This document shows, piece after piece, positions 17,541 to 26,312 of a stretch of DNA of 64,000 nucleotides. Below the pieces are notes generated by a model that searched no databases, was not told the DNA's origin, and saw only the letters and a program-made list of their open reading frames with translations. This DNA comes from Nonomuraea coxensis DSM 45129 (GTDB lineage Bacteria > Actinomycetota > Actinomycetes > Streptosporangiales > Streptosporangiaceae). Every line of letters starts with the position of its first letter. Position 1 is the stretch's first letter. The stretch spans positions 7,931,001 through 7,995,000 of the forward strand of contig NZ_CP068985.1 in the NCBI RefSeq assembly GCF_019397265.1. The letters are read 5' to 3'. Made by a program: the position numbers and the translations under genes.

Positions 17541-18855
17541 TGTCCTCCAGCATCTCGGTGACCAGCGCGGCGATCGGCGAGCGCTCGGAGCGGGTCAGCG
17601 TGACGTGGGCGAACAGCGGATGGCCCTTGAGCTTCTCCACCACCGCCACCACACCGTCGTGCCGCCCGACCCGCAGGTTGTCGCGCTGGGCGATGTCGTG
17701 GGTGAGCACCACGCGGGAGTTGGCGCCGATCCGGCTCAGCACCGTGAGCAGCACCCCGCGCTCCAGCGACTGCGCCTCGTCCACGATCACGAACGCGTCG
17801 TGCAGCGAACGGCCGCGGATGTGCGTGAGCGGGAGCACCTCCAGCATGCCCCGGTCCAGCACCTCGTCGATCACCTCGGGCGTGGTGACCGCGCCCAGCG
17901 TGTCGTAGACCGCCTGCGCCCACGGGCCCATCTTCTCGCCCTCGGTGCCCGGCAGATAGCCGAGCTCCTGGCCGCCGACCGCGTAGAGCGGACGGAAGAC
18001 GACCACCTTGCGGTGCTGGCGGCGCTCCAGCACGGCCTCCAGGCCCGCGCACAGCGCCAGCGCCGACTTGCCGGTGCCGGCCCGGCCGCCCAGCGAGATG
18101 ATGCCGATCTCCGGGTCCATCAGCAGGTCGAGCGCGATGCGCTGCTCGGCGGAGCGGCCGTGCAGTCCGAACACCTCGCGGTCGCCGCGCACCAGGCGCA
18201 CCGACTTGTCGGGCAGCACCCGGCCGAGCGCCGAGCCCTTGGCCGACAGCAGCCGCAGCCCGGTGTGCGTCGGCAGTTCCCTGGCCTCCTCGATGTCGGC
18301 GGTGCCGTGCTCGAAGAGCGTCTCGACGTCCTCGGCGGTGACCTGGATCTCGGCCATCCCGGTCCAGCCCGACTCGTGCACCAGCTCGGCGCGGTATTCC
18401 TCCGCGGTAAGGCCGATCGAGGCCGCCTTGACCCGCATGGGCAGGTCCTTGGAGACCAGCACGACGTCACAGCCCTCGGCGGCCAGATGACGGGCCACCG
18501 TCAGGATGCGCGTGTCGTTGTCGCCCAGGCGGAATCCGACCGGCAAGATGGACGGGTCGCTGTGATTGAGCTCAACCCTGAGTGTGCCGTCCCCAGTCGG
18601 CGTCGGCATGGGCTCGTCGAGCCTGCCGTGCCTGATCCGCAGATCGTCGAGGTAGCGCAGGGCCTGCCTCGCGAAATAGCCGAGCTCTGGGTGATGCCGC
18701 TTGGCTTCCAGCTCGGTGATCACGACGATCGGCAGGACCACGTCGTGCTCGGCGAAGCGGGTCAGGGCCGCCGGGTCGGCCAGCAGCACCGAGGTGTCGA
18801 GCACGTAGGTACGCTTGGCCGGCTGGGTCGTAGGGTTGCTCGAGGACACTGCCAC
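17530..18855 (-). CDS. phoH2: PIN-domain PhoH-family ATPase (PhoH2 type)
   Basis: 441 residues combining an N-terminal PIN ribonuclease domain ([13 protein letters not shown] at about 16-28, with acidic sites near VITELE and LGDNDTRIL) with a C-terminal PhoH ATPase. The latter has Walker [12 protein letters not shown] and Walker [11 protein letters not shown]. PhoH2 proteins are RNA helicase/RNases; the mycobacterial homologue Rv1095 lies in a comparable gene neighbourhood (from memory). The GTG at 18855 is preceded by GGGGGA at good spacing. An 8-bp hairpin lies just upstream in the leader and could affect access to that ribosome site. Confidence 0.92.
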   Translation of the reverse strand: MAVSSSNPTTQPAKRTYVLDTSVLLADPAALTRFAEHDVVLPIVVITELEAKRHHPELGYFARQALRYLDDLRIRHGRLDEPMPTPTGDGTLRVELNHSDPSILPVGFRLGDNDTRILTVARHLAAEGCDVVLVSKDLPMRVKAASIGLTAEEYRAELVHESGWTGMAEIQVTAEDVETLFEHGTADIEEARELPTHTGLRLLSAKGSALGRVLPDKSVRLVRGDREVFGLHGRSAEQRIALDLLMDPEIGIISLGGRAGTGKSALALCAGLEAVLERRQHRKVVVFRPLYAVGGQELGYLPGTEGEKMGPWAQAVYDTLGAVTTPEVIDEVLDRGMLEVLPLTHIRGRSLHDAFVIVDEAQSLERGVLLTVLSRIGANSRVVLTHDIAQRDNLRVGRHDGVVAVVEKLKGHPLFAHVTLTRSERSPIAALVTEMLEDITM

Positions 18856-18867
18856 ACGTTCTCCCCC

Positions 18868-18890
18868 GGGCGCCCCACGTGCGGGCGCCC
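18868..18890 (-). repeat. Hairpin in the phoH2 leader
   Basis: GGGCGCCC at 18868-18875 and again at 18883-18890 forms an 8-bp self-complementary stem around CACGTGC. It begins 12 bases upstream of the phoH2 start and overlaps its purine-rich ribosome site, so it may limit initiation. The rest of the 207-base gap to the prenyltransferase holds a TTGACA on the minus strand near 19065, but no clear -10. Confidence 0.5.
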
Positions 18891-19062
18891 TGCAGACGAG
18901 GCGGGAATCGGACCGGACCCGCGTTCCCCGACCGCGAGACGCCGTCGGCGCCGGGTTCCGGCCCCCCTCGGCGAATCGTGGTGCAAAGGCGGGACCTCTC
19001 CGGAGTGTTCGACCTGTGGTCGGACACTTTCAACGTTACGTCCTCGATACCCGAATGTCGTG

Positions 19063-19824
19063 TCAAGAACCGTAACGTCGATGTCTCGCAGCGTAATCGC
19101 GCAGCGCCCGCAGGAAGTCGACCCTGCGGAAGTCGGGCCAGTAGGCCTCGTGGAAGTAGAACTCGGAGTGAGCGCTCTGCCAGAGCATGAAGCCCGACAG
19201 GCGCTGCTCGCCCGAGGTCCGGATGAGAAGATCCGGATCCGGCTGGCCGCGAGTGTAGAGATGCTCCGCGATGTGCTCCACATCGAGCACCTCGACGAGG
19301 TCCTCGATGCTCGCTCCCTTGCTCGCTTGCTCCTGGAGCAGTGAGCGCACCGCATCGGCAATCTCACGTCTTCCTCCATACCCAACTGCAACGTTCACAA
19401 TCAGGCCCGGACGGTGTGATGACGCTTCTTTCGCGTTTTTGAGGACATTCGCCGTACGGTCCGGCAGCAGGTCCAGTGCCCCGACGGGGATGATCCGCCA
19501 GCCCTGGTCCACCAGCTCCCGCGTCACGTCCTCGATGATGCGGAGGAGCGGCTCCAGCTCCTCCCGCGGCCGGTTGAGGTTGTCGTTGGAGAGCATCCAG
19601 ACGGTGACGACCTCGACGCCGGTCTCGCGGCACCAGCAGAGCAGCTCGGAGATCTTGTCCGCGCCCTTGCGGTGGCCCGTGGAGACGTCGCGCATCCCCA
19701 TGGAGCGCGCCCAGCGGCGGTTGCCGTCGATGATGACCCCGACGTGCCGGGGAATGCTGTCCTTCGACAGCTCGGCCTCCAGCCGGCGCTCGTACAGCCG
19801 GTAGACCAGGTCGCGCAGGCCCAC
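19063..19824 (-). CDS. Isoprenyl transferase (short-chain cis-prenyl diphosphate synthase)
   Basis: 253 residues, UPP-synthase fold. The PRHVGVIIDGNRRWAR segment holds the catalytic Asp and diphosphate loop; WMLSNDNLNRP and IRTSGEQRLSGF are the other conserved regions. The N-terminus VGLRDLVYRLYERRL and overall identity resemble M. tuberculosis Rv1086, a (2Z,6E)-farnesyl diphosphate synthase, more than long-chain UppS. It probably makes short cis-prenyl diphosphate that primes decaprenyl or undecaprenyl carrier synthesis. GTG 19824 is chosen because GGGGAGGA lies six bases upstream. The reading frame continues to 19872 without a ribosome site. Confidence 0.9.
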   Translation of the reverse strand: MGLRDLVYRLYERRLEAELSKDSIPRHVGVIIDGNRRWARSMGMRDVSTGHRKGADKISELLCWCRETGVEVVTVWMLSNDNLNRPREELEPLLRIIEDVTRELVDQGWRIIPVGALDLLPDRTANVLKNAKEASSHRPGLIVNVAVGYGGRREIADAVRSLLQEQASKGASIEDLVEVLDVEHIAEHLYTRGQPDPDLLIRTSGEQRLSGFMLWQSAHSEFYFHEAYWPDFRRVDFLRALRDYAARHRRYGS

Positions 19825-19875
19825 GGAGTGTCCTCCCCAGCGGTTGCCCTCGGTCAATGACCCAACAGGCAATTA

Positions 19876-20415
19876 TCACCGCGTTTCGCCTGTGCCTGCT
19901 CCCTCTCTGGCATTCCTTGCCATATCTCTGCCTTCCAGACATCCTTCGGCCTCCTCCAGGAGACCTCGGACGAACGACGACAGCTCCGCCGAGGTCAGCA
20001 CGGCCCGCATGCCGACGCCCGTGGCGCCCCACGCCTCCACGTACGCCCGCCGCGTCACCCGCCAGCGGCTCCCCTCCCACAGCGGGATCGTGCGCAAGCG
20101 GCAGCTCAGCTCGCCGCCGGACGGACCCGACCTGCTGCGGTAGCGGAAGGAGAACAGCTCGCCTTCCGGCTCGCCGCCGGGGAACCTGTCGTCGGGATCG
20201 GCCCACCGCCTGGCCGGGCCCCGGCCCGTACGGGCCTCGTCCACGCCGCGCGCCAGCCGGGTCAGCAGCCAGCCGCAGCGCTCCCCCACGCTGCCGTACG
20301 GGGCGCCGTCGCGGTGCAGCTCAAGGGTGACCTCGTACGGCTTGCCGACGCTGTCACGGCACGCCACGGGCGTGACGGTCAGATAGGATCCGTCGACGCA
20401 GCGCAGTCCCCCCAT
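19876..20415 (-). CDS. Uncharacterised protein of the DUF692 operon
   Basis: 179 residues from ATG 20415, which has AGGGG six bases upstream. I do not recognise the family. The protein is soluble, with no signal or membrane segment. Features are a GSYLTVTPVACRD segment, a conserved-looking GERCGWLLTRLARGV, an aromatic FSFRYRSRSGPSGGELSCRLR stretch of beta character, and an acidic C-terminal helix. The gap to the upstream CrtC/AttH-like gene is 29 bases, so it is probably the last gene of that operon. The prenyltransferase gene follows 51 bases further on the same strand and may be co-transcribed. Confidence 0.6.
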   Translation of the reverse strand: MGGLRCVDGSYLTVTPVACRDSVGKPYEVTLELHRDGAPYGSVGERCGWLLTRLARGVDEARTGRGPARRWADPDDRFPGGEPEGELFSFRYRSRSGPSGGELSCRLRTIPLWEGSRWRVTRRAYVEAWGATGVGMRAVLTSAELSSFVRGLLEEAEGCLEGRDMARNAREGAGTGETR

Positions 20416-20444
20416 GCACCCCTGCGTTTCCCGGCCGATGACCC

Positions 20445-21323
20445 CTAAACCCAGACGTGGGAGCGCCATTCCGGCGGCTGGTGCCACTCCGTCCAGCCGT
20501 GGCCCGAACGCCCGTCCTCGGCCTCGAAACGGCACATCGCCCGCGGGAAGACCGCCGTCGCCCCCTCCGGCGAGGTCAGCGTCACCGGCGCGAACGCGAC
20601 CGGCCGCGCGGTCACCGCCATCCCCGGCAGCCGCAGCACCGTGCCGGCGGGGCGGTCGCCGTCGAAGGAGGTCGCCGCCGCGAAGCCCTCCGCGTGCGCG
20701 GGCTCGCCGCCCGGCGGCACGGTGAACGCCGGCCAGGGCAGGTCGAGGCCCAGGTTGGCGCGCATGCCGTGCACGTACGTGCCGTCCGTCAGCCGGCCGC
20801 TGCTCCACATCCAGGAGATCGACCACCAGTCGCGCACGCCCCAGCTGTGGTCGCGCTCGCCGTGGCCGTGGAAGGGCCGGCCGCCGACCGTGCCGGTCAC
20901 CACGCAGGGGACCTCGTAGCGCGGGGTGAGGGCGTAGCCGTACACGCCGCCCTCGGTGCGCCACTCCAGGTCGAGCGCGAGCGCGTCGGAGACCAGCCGG
21001 ACCCCGGCCGCGCGGAACGGGTCGGCGATCCGCTGGGACGCCTCGTAGCCCGCGCCGCGGACGGTCAGGCCGGGATCGTCCGGCAGGGGCGCGTCGTGGT
21101 CGATCACGGACGCGACCAGGCCGCCGGGGGTGACCAGGCAGGCCCAGTACCAGGCGCGCCTCCAGTTGGGGTAGAGGCCGAGCCGCACGTAGCCGCCCAG
21201 CTCGCCGTCGTCCGCCACGAAGTCGAAGTAGTAGGACTCGTTCCACAGTGGCTCGCCGCCGGGCTCGTGGAGCCGCTCGTCCCGCTCGTCCAGGGGCCAG
21301 TCGCCCATGTTGACCACGCGCAT
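20445..21323 (-). CDS. CrtC/AttH-like (DUF7064/7065-type) protein
   Basis: 292 residues. The pattern of beta-sandwich segments and GHGERDHSWGVRDWW near the middle resembles the hydroxyneurosporene synthase (CrtC)/AttH lipocalin-like superfamily, including the DUF7064/DUF7065 proteins of actinobacteria. Members bind or hydrate hydrophobic, often isoprenoid, ligands, but this subgroup has no established reaction. No signal peptide is present. ATG 21323 has GGGAGG upstream; ATG 21341 is also in frame. It is 19 bases downstream of the small partner of the DUF692 gene and 29 bases before an unknown gene, so it is part of that operon. Confidence 0.65.
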   Translation of the reverse strand: MRVVNMGDWPLDERDERLHEPGGEPLWNESYYFDFVADDGELGGYVRLGLYPNWRRAWYWACLVTPGGLVASVIDHDAPLPDDPGLTVRGAGYEASQRIADPFRAAGVRLVSDALALDLEWRTEGGVYGYALTPRYEVPCVVTGTVGGRPFHGHGERDHSWGVRDWWSISWMWSSGRLTDGTYVHGMRANLGLDLPWPAFTVPPGGEPAHAEGFAAATSFDGDRPAGTVLRLPGMAVTARPVAFAPVTLTSPEGATAVFPRAMCRFEAEDGRSGHGWTEWHQPPEWRSHVWV

Positions 21324-21342
21324 GCCGCCTCCCAAGCGCATG

Positions 21343-21771
21343 CTACGGCACCCGCCGCCGCCACCACGGCGTGCGGCGGCGGGGCGGATCCGGCAGCCGG
21401 CCGCGCTCGCGCAGCCAGGCGGCGAAGCCGTCGGCGTCGGCGCGGTAGCCGGGAGGCGGCTCGCCGCGGGCCCGCGCGTACGCGGCGAACTCGGCCGCCA
21501 GGTCGGCCCCGGCGGCCACGGCCGCGTCGGGGCGGAGCCGCGCCACGATGGAGCGCCGCTTGGCGACCAGGCTCGCGGCCTGGGCGCGCAGGCGGGCCGC
21601 GTCGAAGCCGTCGGGCACCTCACCGCCCGCGACCAGCGCCCGCACCACCCGCCCCTGCGCCTCCGCCAGCCGCCCCCGCGCCACCGCCAGATCCTCCCCC
21701 GGCCCCGCCAGGTTCTCCCCCGAGCCCGCCCGACCCTCCGCCTGTTGCACAGGCTCAGGTCGTGGCGCCAT
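21343..21771 (-). CDS. Small partner protein of the DUF692 oxidase
   Basis: 142 residues with no family I recognise. It is mainly helical and Arg/Ala-rich, with [25 protein letters not shown] followed by [15 protein letters not shown]. The ATG at 21771 is preceded by GGGGGAG and overlaps the end of the DUF692 gene by 17 bases, so the two are translationally coupled. Known DUF692 oxidases (MbnB, TglH, BufB) each work with a small partner protein that binds the substrate leader. By position and size this gene is a candidate for that role. That is inference; no sequence likeness to MbnC, TglI or BufC is apparent by eye. Confidence 0.6.
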   Translation of the reverse strand: MAPRPEPVQQAEGRAGSGENLAGPGEDLAVARGRLAEAQGRVVRALVAGGEVPDGFDAARLRAQAASLVAKRRSIVARLRPDAAVAAGADLAAEFAAYARARGEPPPGYRADADGFAAWLRERGRLPDPPRRRTPWWRRRVP

Positions 21772-22612
21772 CGAGGCTCCCCCTCGCCGCGCCGGCCGCC
21801 GTCGCGGCCCTGATCCGCTCCAGCTCCCCCGCCAGCGCGGCGTCGCTCGGGAAGTGGTCGTCCCACTCCAGCAGCACCCCGGGCGGGCGGGTACGGGAGC
21901 ACAGCTCGGTGAGCAGGTCCAGCACCGGCGCCGGCACGGCCGTGGTGTGGGTGTCGTGCCAGATGCCCTGGTGCTCGTAGCCGCCGGCGACGTGCACGTA
22001 CGCCAGGTGCTCCAGTGGCAGGGCGTCGAGCGCGGCCACCGCCGACAGGCCCAGGTTGACCTGGTTGGTGTAGAGGTTGGCGACGTCGACGAGCAGCAGC
22101 ACCCCGGTCCGCTCCACCAGCTCGGCGAGGAAGTGCCCCTCGGTCAGCTCGTCGTCCGGCCAGCCGAAGATCGCGGCCACGTTCTCCAGCGCCAGCGGGA
22201 CGGGCAGCGCGTCCTGCGCCCGGCGTACGTTCTCCGTGACGACCCGCAGCGACTCCCGCGTCCGCGGGATCGGCAGTAGATGCCCCGCCTCGACCCCGTC
22301 GCCGCGGACGAACGCCAGATGCTCGCTGACGAGCGGCGCGTCCAGCGCCTCCGCGCACGCGGCCAGGTGCGCGAGCCGGCCGGCGGCGGGCGGCTCGGCC
22401 CCGCCGACGCCGAGCGACACCCCGTGCGGGATCACCGGCACGTCCCTGGCCCGTAACAGGCGCAGCGACTCCGGCAGCGCGCCGGGCCTCAGGTTCTCGG
22501 CGATCGCCTCGACGAAGTCGACGCCTTCCATGCGCTCGATGGTGAGATCCAGCTCGGCCCGCCAGCCGATCCCCACCCCCAGCTCCGCGGTCCTGTCCCG
22601 GTCCCCCGCCAT
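21755..22612 (-). CDS. DUF692 family multinuclear non-haem iron oxidase
   Basis: 285 residues, TIM-barrel DUF692/COG3220 family. The metal-binding and catalytic positions are visible: H63 in [12 protein letters not shown]97-H98, E143-N144 (LEN), D176 and N179 (DVANLY.N), H207 (YVHVAGG), D220 and H222, E249 and D251. Characterised relatives (MbnB, TglH, BufB) use two or three irons and O2 to rearrange cysteine residues of peptides. ATG 22612 has GGAAGGA five bases upstream. The gene lies 28 bases downstream of a TIGR04222 membrane protein gene whose product ends in a Gly/Cys tail, the likely substrate in this operon. Confidence 0.9.
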   Translation of the reverse strand: MAGDRDRTAELGVGIGWRAELDLTIERMEGVDFVEAIAENLRPGALPESLRLLRARDVPVIPHGVSLGVGGAEPPAAGRLAHLAACAEALDAPLVSEHLAFVRGDGVEAGHLLPIPRTRESLRVVTENVRRAQDALPVPLALENVAAIFGWPDDELTEGHFLAELVERTGVLLLVDVANLYTNQVNLGLSAVAALDALPLEHLAYVHVAGGYEHQGIWHDTHTTAVPAPVLDLLTELCSRTRPPGVLLEWDDHFPSDAALAGELERIRAATAAGAARGSLDGATT

Positions 22613-22640
22613 GCCGTCCTTCCTCTCCCCGGCGCGCTTG

Positions 22641-23606
22641 TCAGCCGCCGCCACCGCCGCCCCCGCACCCGCCACCGCCGCCGCATCCTCCGCCGCCGCC
22701 GCAGCTCGACCCGCCGCCGCCGTCGCCGCCGCCGGAGGAGCCGAAATCGGAGCCGCCGAAGGACACGCCGTCACCGCCGCTGTGCGCCCCGCAGGACCCG
22801 GAGCTGTCACCGCCGGGGAAGCTGGTCATCAGCTCCTTGCCCAGCGCCGGATCCCCCGCCTCCTCCAGCCCGTAGAGCGCCACCAGCACCCCGACGGCCA
22901 GTGCGGCCGCCCCCTGGTCGCGTACGCCTCTCGGATGCCGGGCCCTCGCCGCGTTCAGCACCGTGCGCCCTTCCCTGGTGACGACGTTCCTGAGCCGCCT
23001 GCCGTGCTTGGCGCAGTGCACGAGCCCGAGCACGGGGGCGGCCACCCCGATGAGGATCGTGGGGACGAAGACGGCGTCGGGGCCGAGCGCGTCGGAGGAC
23101 TCCAGCACGAGCACCGCCACCCCGAAGACCGCCGCCGCCCAGGTGACGGCCACCAGCCGCGTCCTGCGCCGCCACGCCTCCTTGAACGCCTCCTGCGGCA
23201 CGAGGAGGCCGCGCGCCTCCAGCCCGGCGGCGAGCGCGACCAGCGCGGGATGCGTCTCCAGCTCCCGCCGCAGCTCGGCGGCCCGGTAGCCGCCCGGCCT
23301 GGACGCGAGCGCGTCGAGCACGGCCTGCTCGATCGGCACCGGTGAGGGCGCCGCGCCGTCCACGGCGGTGACCTGGGAGCCCCTGGAGACGCGGACGGCG
23401 CCGGCCGTCGCGAGGACGGTCAGCGCCGTGTTCAGGGCTCTCCGGGGCCCGCCCGTGAGGTAGGCCAGCTCGTACGGCCCCAGAGGATGCCCGCGCCCGC
23501 CGGGCTCGGCCTCGGCGACCCGCCGGATCTCGGCCTCGACCCAGCCGCTGGCGGCCTGGACCGTGATCAGCATGCCTAGAGCGGCGACGAGCAGGACGTA
23601 GCCCAC
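22641..23606 (-). CDS. TIGR04222 membrane protein with Gly/Cys-rich tail
   Basis: 321 residues from GTG 23606 (AGGGGGG six bases upstream). An N-terminal membrane helix (about 2-20) is followed by a soluble domain (21-148) with [10 protein letters not shown], typical of TIGR04222. Two helices (about 151-168 and 178-198) and a further hydrophobic stretch (232-247) come next, then a tail from about 265. The tail is almost pure Gly/Ser with Cys at 272, 302, 308 and 314; the last three are spaced exactly six residues apart in Gly5 spacers. The adjacent DUF692 oxidase gene suggests that these Cys are modified. The membrane topology and the fate of the tail are unknown. Confidence 0.88.
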   Translation of the reverse strand: MGYVLLVAALGMLITVQAASGWVEAEIRRVAEAEPGGRGHPLGPYELAYLTGGPRRALNTALTVLATAGAVRVSRGSQVTAVDGAAPSPVPIEQAVLDALASRPGGYRAAELRRELETHPALVALAAGLEARGLLVPQEAFKEAWRRRTRLVAVTWAAAVFGVAVLVLESSDALGPDAVFVPTILIGVAAPVLGLVHCAKHGRRLRNVVTREGRTVLNAARARHPRGVRDQGAAALAVGVLVALYGLEEAGDPALGKELMTSFPGGDSSGSCGAHSGGDGVSFGGSDFGSSGGGDGGGGSSCGGGGGCGGGGGCGGGGGGG

Positions 23607-23677
23607 GTTTGCCCCCCTGTGATCGGTACGGCGGCGCCACCAACGTACGACCGTGCCGCCGCACCGCACAAGGGCGC

Positions 23678-25471
23678 CTACCCGAGCCGGTCGAGCAGGG
23701 CGTCGTACTCCTTCCACAGCTCCTTCGGCAGGTGGTCGCCGAACTTCTCGAAGTGCGCCGGGATGAGCGCCGCCTCCTCGCGCCAGACCTCGCGGTCCAC
23801 GCTCAGCAGCGTGCGCAGGGCGTCCTCGGAGAGGTCGAGGCCCTCGGTGTCGAGCTCGGCGGGCAGCAGGCCGATCGGCGTCGGCACGGCGTCGGCCTCG
23901 CCGTTGAGGCGGTCGACGATCCACTTGAGCACGCGGCTGTTCTCGCCGTAGCCGGGCCAGATGTAGCGGCCGTCGGCGTCCTTGCGGAACCAGTTGACGT
24001 AGTAGATGCGCGGGAGCACGGCGCCCTCACGCCGGCCGACGTTCAGCCAGTGGCCGAAGTAGTCGCCCATGTTGTAGCCGCAGAACGGCAGCATGGCGAA
24101 CGGGTCGTGGCGCAGCTCGCCGACCTTGCCCTCGGCCGCGGCGGTCTTCTCGGAGGCGACGTTGGCTCCGAGGAAGACGCCGTGCTCCCAGCTCAGCGAT
24201 TCCGTGACCAGTGGCACGGCGGTGGCGCGGCGACCGCCGAACAGGATCGCGGAGATGGGCACGCCCTTGGGGTCCTGCCACTCGGGTGCGATGGTCGGGC
24301 ACTGGGCGGCGGGTGTGGTGAAGCGGGCGTTCGGGTGGGCGGCCGGCTCGTCGCTGTCGGGCGTCCAGTCGCGGCCCTTCCAGTCGGTGAGGTGCGCGGG
24401 CGGCTCGTCGGTCAGGCCCTCCCACCACACGTCGCCGTCGTCGGTGAGCGCGACGTTGGTGAAGATGCTGTTGCCCCAGAGCGTCTTGACCGCGTTGGCG
24501 TTGGTGATCTCGCCGGTGCCCGGGGCGACGCCGAAGAAGCCGGCCTCCGGGTTGATGGCGTAGAGGCGGCCGTCCTCGCCGAAGCGCATCCAGGCGATGT
24601 CGTCGCCGACGGTCTCGACCTTCCAGCCCGGGATGGTGGGCTGGAGCATGGCGAGGTTGGTCTTGCCGCACGCGCTCGGGAAGGCGGCGGCGATGTAGCG
24701 GGTCTCGCCGGACGGCGGGGTGAGCTTGAGGATGAGCATGTGCTCGGCCAGCCAGCCCTCGTCGCGGGCCATGACGCTGGCGATGCGCAGCGCGTAGCAC
24801 TTCTTGCCGAGCAGCGCGTTGCCGCCGTAGCCGGAGCCGTAGGACCAGATCTCGCGGGTCTCGGGGAAGTGGCTGATGTACTTGGTGGAGCTGCACGGCC
24901 ACGGCACGTCGGCCTGGCCGGGCCGCAGCGGGGCGCCCACGGAGTGCACGCACTTGACGAAGTCGCCGCGCTCCTCGATGAGGCGCAGCGCCCGCTCGCC
25001 CATGCGGGTCATGACGCGCATGGAGACGGCGACGTACGGCGAGTCCGTGATCTCGACGCCGACCTGAGAGATCTCGCCGCCGAGCGGGCCCATGCAGAAC
25101 GGGACCACGTACATGGTCCGGCCGCGCATGCAGCCCTTGAAGAGCTTGCCGAAGGTCTGCCGCATCTCCGCGGGCGGGATCCAGTTGTTGGTGGGCCCGG
25201 CGTCCTCGGGACGCTCGGAGCAGATGAAGGTACGGTCCTCGACCCTGGCGACGTCGCTCGGGTCGGACTTGGCGTAGAAGCTGTTGGGACGGGCGGCGAG
25301 CCGGATGAGCGTGCCCTGCTCCACGAGCAGGTTGGTGAGACGGGTCCACTCCTCCTCGGAGCCGTCGCACCACTCGATCCGATCGGGCTCGGTAAGGACT
25401 GCTATCTCTTTCACCCACGCTGCCAATTCGCTATTGCTCGTCGGCGTGGGCACTTCCACGGTCACGGACAC
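23678..25471 (-). CDS. pckG: Phosphoenolpyruvate carboxykinase (GTP)
   Basis: Converts oxaloacetate and GTP to phosphoenolpyruvate, the gluconeogenic entry step, in the cytosol. 597 residues, matching the GTP-dependent family (about 600). The kinase-1a loop [13 protein letters not shown] contains the hyper-reactive Cys, and [26 protein letters not shown] and NWFRKD mark the substrate and metal sites. The GTG at 25471 has GGAGGAG eight bases upstream. The leader contains a cluster of three dyads resembling the DasR operator, placed over a plausible promoter, so control by a GntR-family sugar-responsive repressor is likely. A conserved hypothetical gene lies divergently oriented upstream only by promoter region; both are on the minus strand. 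Confidence 0.97.
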   Translation of the reverse strand: MSVTVEVPTPTSNSELAAWVKEIAVLTEPDRIEWCDGSEEEWTRLTNLLVEQGTLIRLAARPNSFYAKSDPSDVARVEDRTFICSERPEDAGPTNNWIPPAEMRQTFGKLFKGCMRGRTMYVVPFCMGPLGGEISQVGVEITDSPYVAVSMRVMTRMGERALRLIEERGDFVKCVHSVGAPLRPGQADVPWPCSSTKYISHFPETREIWSYGSGYGGNALLGKKCYALRIASVMARDEGWLAEHMLILKLTPPSGETRYIAAAFPSACGKTNLAMLQPTIPGWKVETVGDDIAWMRFGEDGRLYAINPEAGFFGVAPGTGEITNANAVKTLWGNSIFTNVALTDDGDVWWEGLTDEPPAHLTDWKGRDWTPDSDEPAAHPNARFTTPAAQCPTIAPEWQDPKGVPISAILFGGRRATAVPLVTESLSWEHGVFLGANVASEKTAAAEGKVGELRHDPFAMLPFCGYNMGDYFGHWLNVGRREGAVLPRIYYVNWFRKDADGRYIWPGYGENSRVLKWIVDRLNGEADAVPTPIGLLPAELDTEGLDLSEDALRTLLSVDREVWREEAALIPAHFEKFGDHLPKELWKEYDALLDRLG

Positions 25472-25634
25472 GACTGCGCTCCTCCACTCTCTCAGGGCCC
25501 AGTCATCATTAACGACGGAACGACCGGAAGGCCAATTGGCATAGACCTGTTGGCGGGGCCGTCGTCGCAGGCAGAGGCCCTGGCGATTGGGGGAGCCTAC
25601 CCAGGCGCGGCAGACTTAAAAGAGAATTAACATT

Positions 25635-25690
25635 GACTGGTCCAGTCCAATGCCAATGGTCTAAACCAATTCCCGCAGTGGTTTAGTCCA
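25635..25690. promoter_or_regulatory. Three DasR/GntR-like operators over the pckG promoter
   Basis: GACTGGTCCAGTC (25635-25647, perfect dyad), TGGTCTAAACCA (25657-25668) and TGGTTTAGTCCA (25679-25690) each resemble the DasR dre core TGGTCTAGACCA; the second and third differ by one and two bases. They are spaced about two helical turns apart. On the minus strand, TTGGCA (25655-25650) and TGTTAA (25631-25626) form a possible -35/-10 with an 18-base spacer that contains the first dyad, a classic repressor position. The rest of the gap from 25472 to 25718 is leader sequence. Confidence 0.65.
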
Positions 25691-25718
25691 TTCCTCTCGC
25701 TGTTTCCCCTGGACCGCT

Positions 25719-26240
25719 TCACGAATGGACGTCGGGGCCCGCGGCGCGAACGCGGTCGACGTGCTGGAGGGCGTCGCGAAGATCGGCCAGCCAGGTGTCG
25801 GCGTTCCTGCCGACGAGGCGTACGCACCAGGCGAGCGCGTCGCTGCGGCTGCGGGCCACCCCGGCGGCGACGAGCGTGTCGAGGACCTGTCGCTCCGACT
25901 GGCGCAGCCGGGTCATGACCGGCACGGACAGTGTGGTGAACATCACAGTGAATCCGCCGCAGGACACGCCCCAGGACACCTTCTGCCGGAACCTCAGCTC
26001 GGCCTCGCGGGCGATCTCGATGCGCCGCTCGCGGGTCTCCTCCCTGAACCGGCGGGCCAGGCCCTCGACCAGGGCCGCGCGCTCGGCCTCCGGGGTGTCC
26101 TCCGGCGGGTCGGGGAGCGTGCCGATGACCGCGATCTCCTCGCGGTCCCTGACGATCTCGGGGGCGCCGGTGAACCAGCCTTCGGGGAGCCGCCCGGTGA
26201 ACCAGCCCCGGACCTCCGCCGTCATGTCTTCTGCACTCAT
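25719..26240 (-). CDS. Putative ribbon-helix-helix-like protein
   Basis: 173 residues from ATG 26240 (GGTGA six bases upstream). The first part has a WFTGRLPEGWFTGAPE repeat (WFTG twice) and an acidic, Glu/Arg-rich helix. The C-terminal segment SVPVMTRLRQSERQVLDTLVAAGVARSRSDALAWCVRLVGRN (read in pieces) has the strand-helix-helix pattern of CopG/Arc-type regulators. It continues into DTWLADLRDALQHVDRVRA. No toxin partner is adjacent. A perfect TGTAAT/ATTACA dyad overlaps the ribosome site and start codon, fitting autorepression. Family membership is from pattern, not a search. Confidence 0.6.
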   Translation of the reverse strand: MSAEDMTAEVRGWFTGRLPEGWFTGAPEIVRDREEIAVIGTLPDPPEDTPEAERAALVEGLARRFREETRERRIEIAREAELRFRQKVSWGVSCGGFTVMFTTLSVPVMTRLRQSERQVLDTLVAAGVARSRSDALAWCVRLVGRNADTWLADLRDALQHVDRVRAAGPDVHS

Positions 26241-26255
26241 GTAATCACCATTACA
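26240..26255. promoter_or_regulatory. Dyad operator at the start of the ribbon-helix-helix gene
   Basis: TGTAAT (26240-26245) and ATTACA (26250-26255) form a perfect 6-bp inverted repeat with CACC between. The last base is the first base of the start codon, and TGTAAT on the minus strand may double as the -10 box. Occupation by a repressor would block both transcription and ribosome access; autoregulation is the simplest guess. Confidence 0.55.
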
Positions 26256-26312
26256 CATTTGCACGCCGCAGGCACGTGAGGGAAGGAGGGTGTCGCCTCA
26301 GGGGAGTATCGG

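Noticed and set aside
25719-26312. A toxin-antitoxin pair at the ribbon-helix-helix-like gene
   Set aside because: No small toxin-like gene overlaps or adjoins it; the neighbours are pckG and an NlpC/P60 peptidase.
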